Assembly (NCBI GenBank): GCA_016124655.1
Contig: WGNI01000001.1
Location: 62,001-126,000 of the forward strand
Reading direction: 5' to 3'
DNA: 64,000 nucleotides
Origin: Alphaproteobacteria bacterium
Lineage (GTDB): Bacteria; Pseudomonadota; Alphaproteobacteria; Caulobacterales; Aquidulcibacteraceae
This document shows positions 63,373-64,000 of the stretch, piece after piece (the first letter of the stretch is position 1; the number at the start of each line of letters is the position of its first letter). Both the position numbers and the translations under genes were made by a program. Below the pieces are notes generated by a model. It was not told the origin of the DNA, did no database searches, and saw only the letters and a program-made list of their open reading frames with translations.

Positions 63373-63427
63373 CAAGCCGCGTTTTGCGGCGGCTTGATGG
63401 CCTGAGCGTGTCACGCCTGCGTGACGC
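63373..63427. terminator. Two hairpins between rne and the M48 protease gene
   Basis: Stem caagccgc / gcggcttg (63373-63380 with 63389-63396) and stem gtcacg / cgtgac (63410-63415 with 63420-63425), the latter extendable by a wobble and a G-C pair. Neither has a T-run on the minus strand. They may mark the rne 3' end or protect it from decay. Confidence 0.4.
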
Positions 63428-63436
63428 ATCGCCGGA

Positions 63437-64000
63437 TCAGCCTTTCTTCCCCCAACGCGACAGACGGGAGAAGAATTTCTCGCGCCGTTCCTGATCCGGT
63501 TCGTAAGGATCGTCGACAAAGGCGGGCTCCGCCTCGGGCGCTTCGATCGCGGGTTCGTCGCGCTCTTCGGCGGCGGCGACGAGCGCGATGGGGGCGGCTT
63601 CCGGCTCGGCGGGCGCCGGTTTTGCGGGCGCATCGTGGCCGTTCGCAGCAGGCGCGGCGTCGAAGCCGATGTCGTCGGCGTCAGCGTCGTCATTGGCCGC
63701 GGGCGGCGGCGCTTCGACGGTGGGCGCGGGCGCATACGCCGACACATCCGTCATGGCGAAATCGAGCGCTTCGCCGCCATCGCCGCCAAACGGTCTGCGG
63801 CCGCGACCGCGGCGGCGGCGCTTGCGCCGGCCGTTCACATCGCGCGCGCTGGCGGCGAAGGGGGTTTCGGTTTCGGCGTCCTCCTCGCCGTCGCTCTCGG
63901 CTGCTTCAACCGTCTGAGGCGCGTCCTCACGCGCGCGGCGTCCGCCGCGGCGGCCGCGCCGGCGGCGCCGGCGGCCATCTCCATCGCGGCCATTGGCTTC
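63437..64000 (-). CDS. rne: Probable ribonuclease E, C-terminal tail (partial)
   Basis: The frame is open from the window edge for 187 codons to the stop. The visible part is an unstructured tail with two arginine-rich blocks (GRRRRRRGRRGGRRAR and GRRKRRRRGRGRR) split by an acidic segment (ESDGEEDAETET). A long Ala/Pro/Glu linker and a basic-aromatic end REKFFSRLSRWGKKG follow. This composition matches the RNA- and partner-binding scaffold of alphaproteobacterial RNase E, whose catalytic domain would lie beyond base 64000. The identification rests on composition and on gene order, so another Arg-rich RNA-binding protein is possible. Confidence 0.6.
   Translation of the reverse strand, partial: EANGRDGDGRRRRRRGRRGGRRAREDAPQTVEAAESDGEEDAETETPFAASARDVNGRRKRRRRGRGRRPFGGDGGEALDFAMTDVSAYAPAPTVEAPPPAANDDADADDIGFDAAPAANGHDAPAKPAPAEPEAAPIALVAAAEERDEPAIEAPEAEPAFVDDPYEPDQERREKFFSRLSRWGKKG

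Noticed and set aside
1-64000. CRISPR arrays, tRNA genes, insertion sequences, prophage or integrase genes
   Set aside because: No regularly spaced repeats, no cloverleaf-like sequence with a TTCGAATCC-type arm, and no transposase or integrase motif seen on either strand.

Overview
The window is GC-rich chromosomal DNA of an alphaproteobacterium, most likely from the Caulobacterales/Hyphomonadaceae side. That is inferred from the gene set and order: an HdaA-type DnaA relative with a clamp-binding motif, an NDUFA12-like complex I protein, an aroQ-accB-accC-aat run facing mlaD and DUF2155, an arginine-rich RNase E tail, and B12-type ribonucleotide reductase sequence. Genes are densely packed, with many 1-4 bp start/stop overlaps and no gene-free stretch above 300 bp. 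I see no tRNA, rRNA, CRISPR array, prophage or insertion sequence.

Layout. 1-1.3 kb: sulfur metabolism on the minus strand (sseA, partial metC). 1.4-8.3 kb: a cluster resembling the photo-oxidative (singlet oxygen) stress genes of other proteobacteria. It holds a ChrR-like cupin protein, DUF6134 and an SDR on plus, facing a Cfa-like methyltransferase, DUF1365, a flavin amine oxidase and photolyase on minus. 8.4-15.9 kb: hldD, an HMG-CoA-synthase-like/DUF35 fusion, a secreted PPC-like protein, a two-component system, vapBC and a thiolase. 15.9-18.3 kb: an outer-membrane barrel protein, DUF6285 and a phosphotransferase. 18.3-24.2 kb: recG, sdhE and mfd. 24.2-28.5 kb: a second two-component system beside a His-rich EF-hand protein, then a MATE transporter. 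28.5-31.9 kb: an RNase H-fold unknown, an MDR reductase and gltX. 31.9-39.6 kb: one minus-strand run lptF-lptG-lptD-surA-pdxA-rsmA for outer-membrane biogenesis. 39.7-45.3 kb: pepA-holC-I78 inhibitor, ndk, purM-purN and DUF2066. 45.3-50.9 kb: hdaA-ppk-ppx and rnd. 51-55.7 kb: aspS, a paired palindromic repeat, and a 911-aa protein that looks like a decayed class II ribonucleotide reductase. 55.9-64 kb: NDUFA12, mlaD, DUF2155, aat, accC, accB, aroQ, thiS, thiG, a DsbA-like lipoprotein, an M48 protease and the 3' end of a probable rne.

Most genes are housekeeping. The items most worth attention are: (i) the intact ORF at 53013-55748, which aligns by eye along most of NrdJ yet lacks its catalytic motifs; (ii) an HMGS-like protein without catalytic Cys and His, fused to a DUF35 domain without its zinc cysteines; (iii) an 11-bp perfect inverted repeat that would bury the Shine-Dalgarno of the outer-membrane protein gene; (iv) two genes (hldD, holC) that appear to need CTG starts, with holC in the same frame as pepA just past its TGA; (v) a ChrR-like protein lacking both zinc cysteines and a neighbouring sigma factor; (vi) matching His-Gly-rich segments in a sensor kinase and the EF-hand protein divergent from it.
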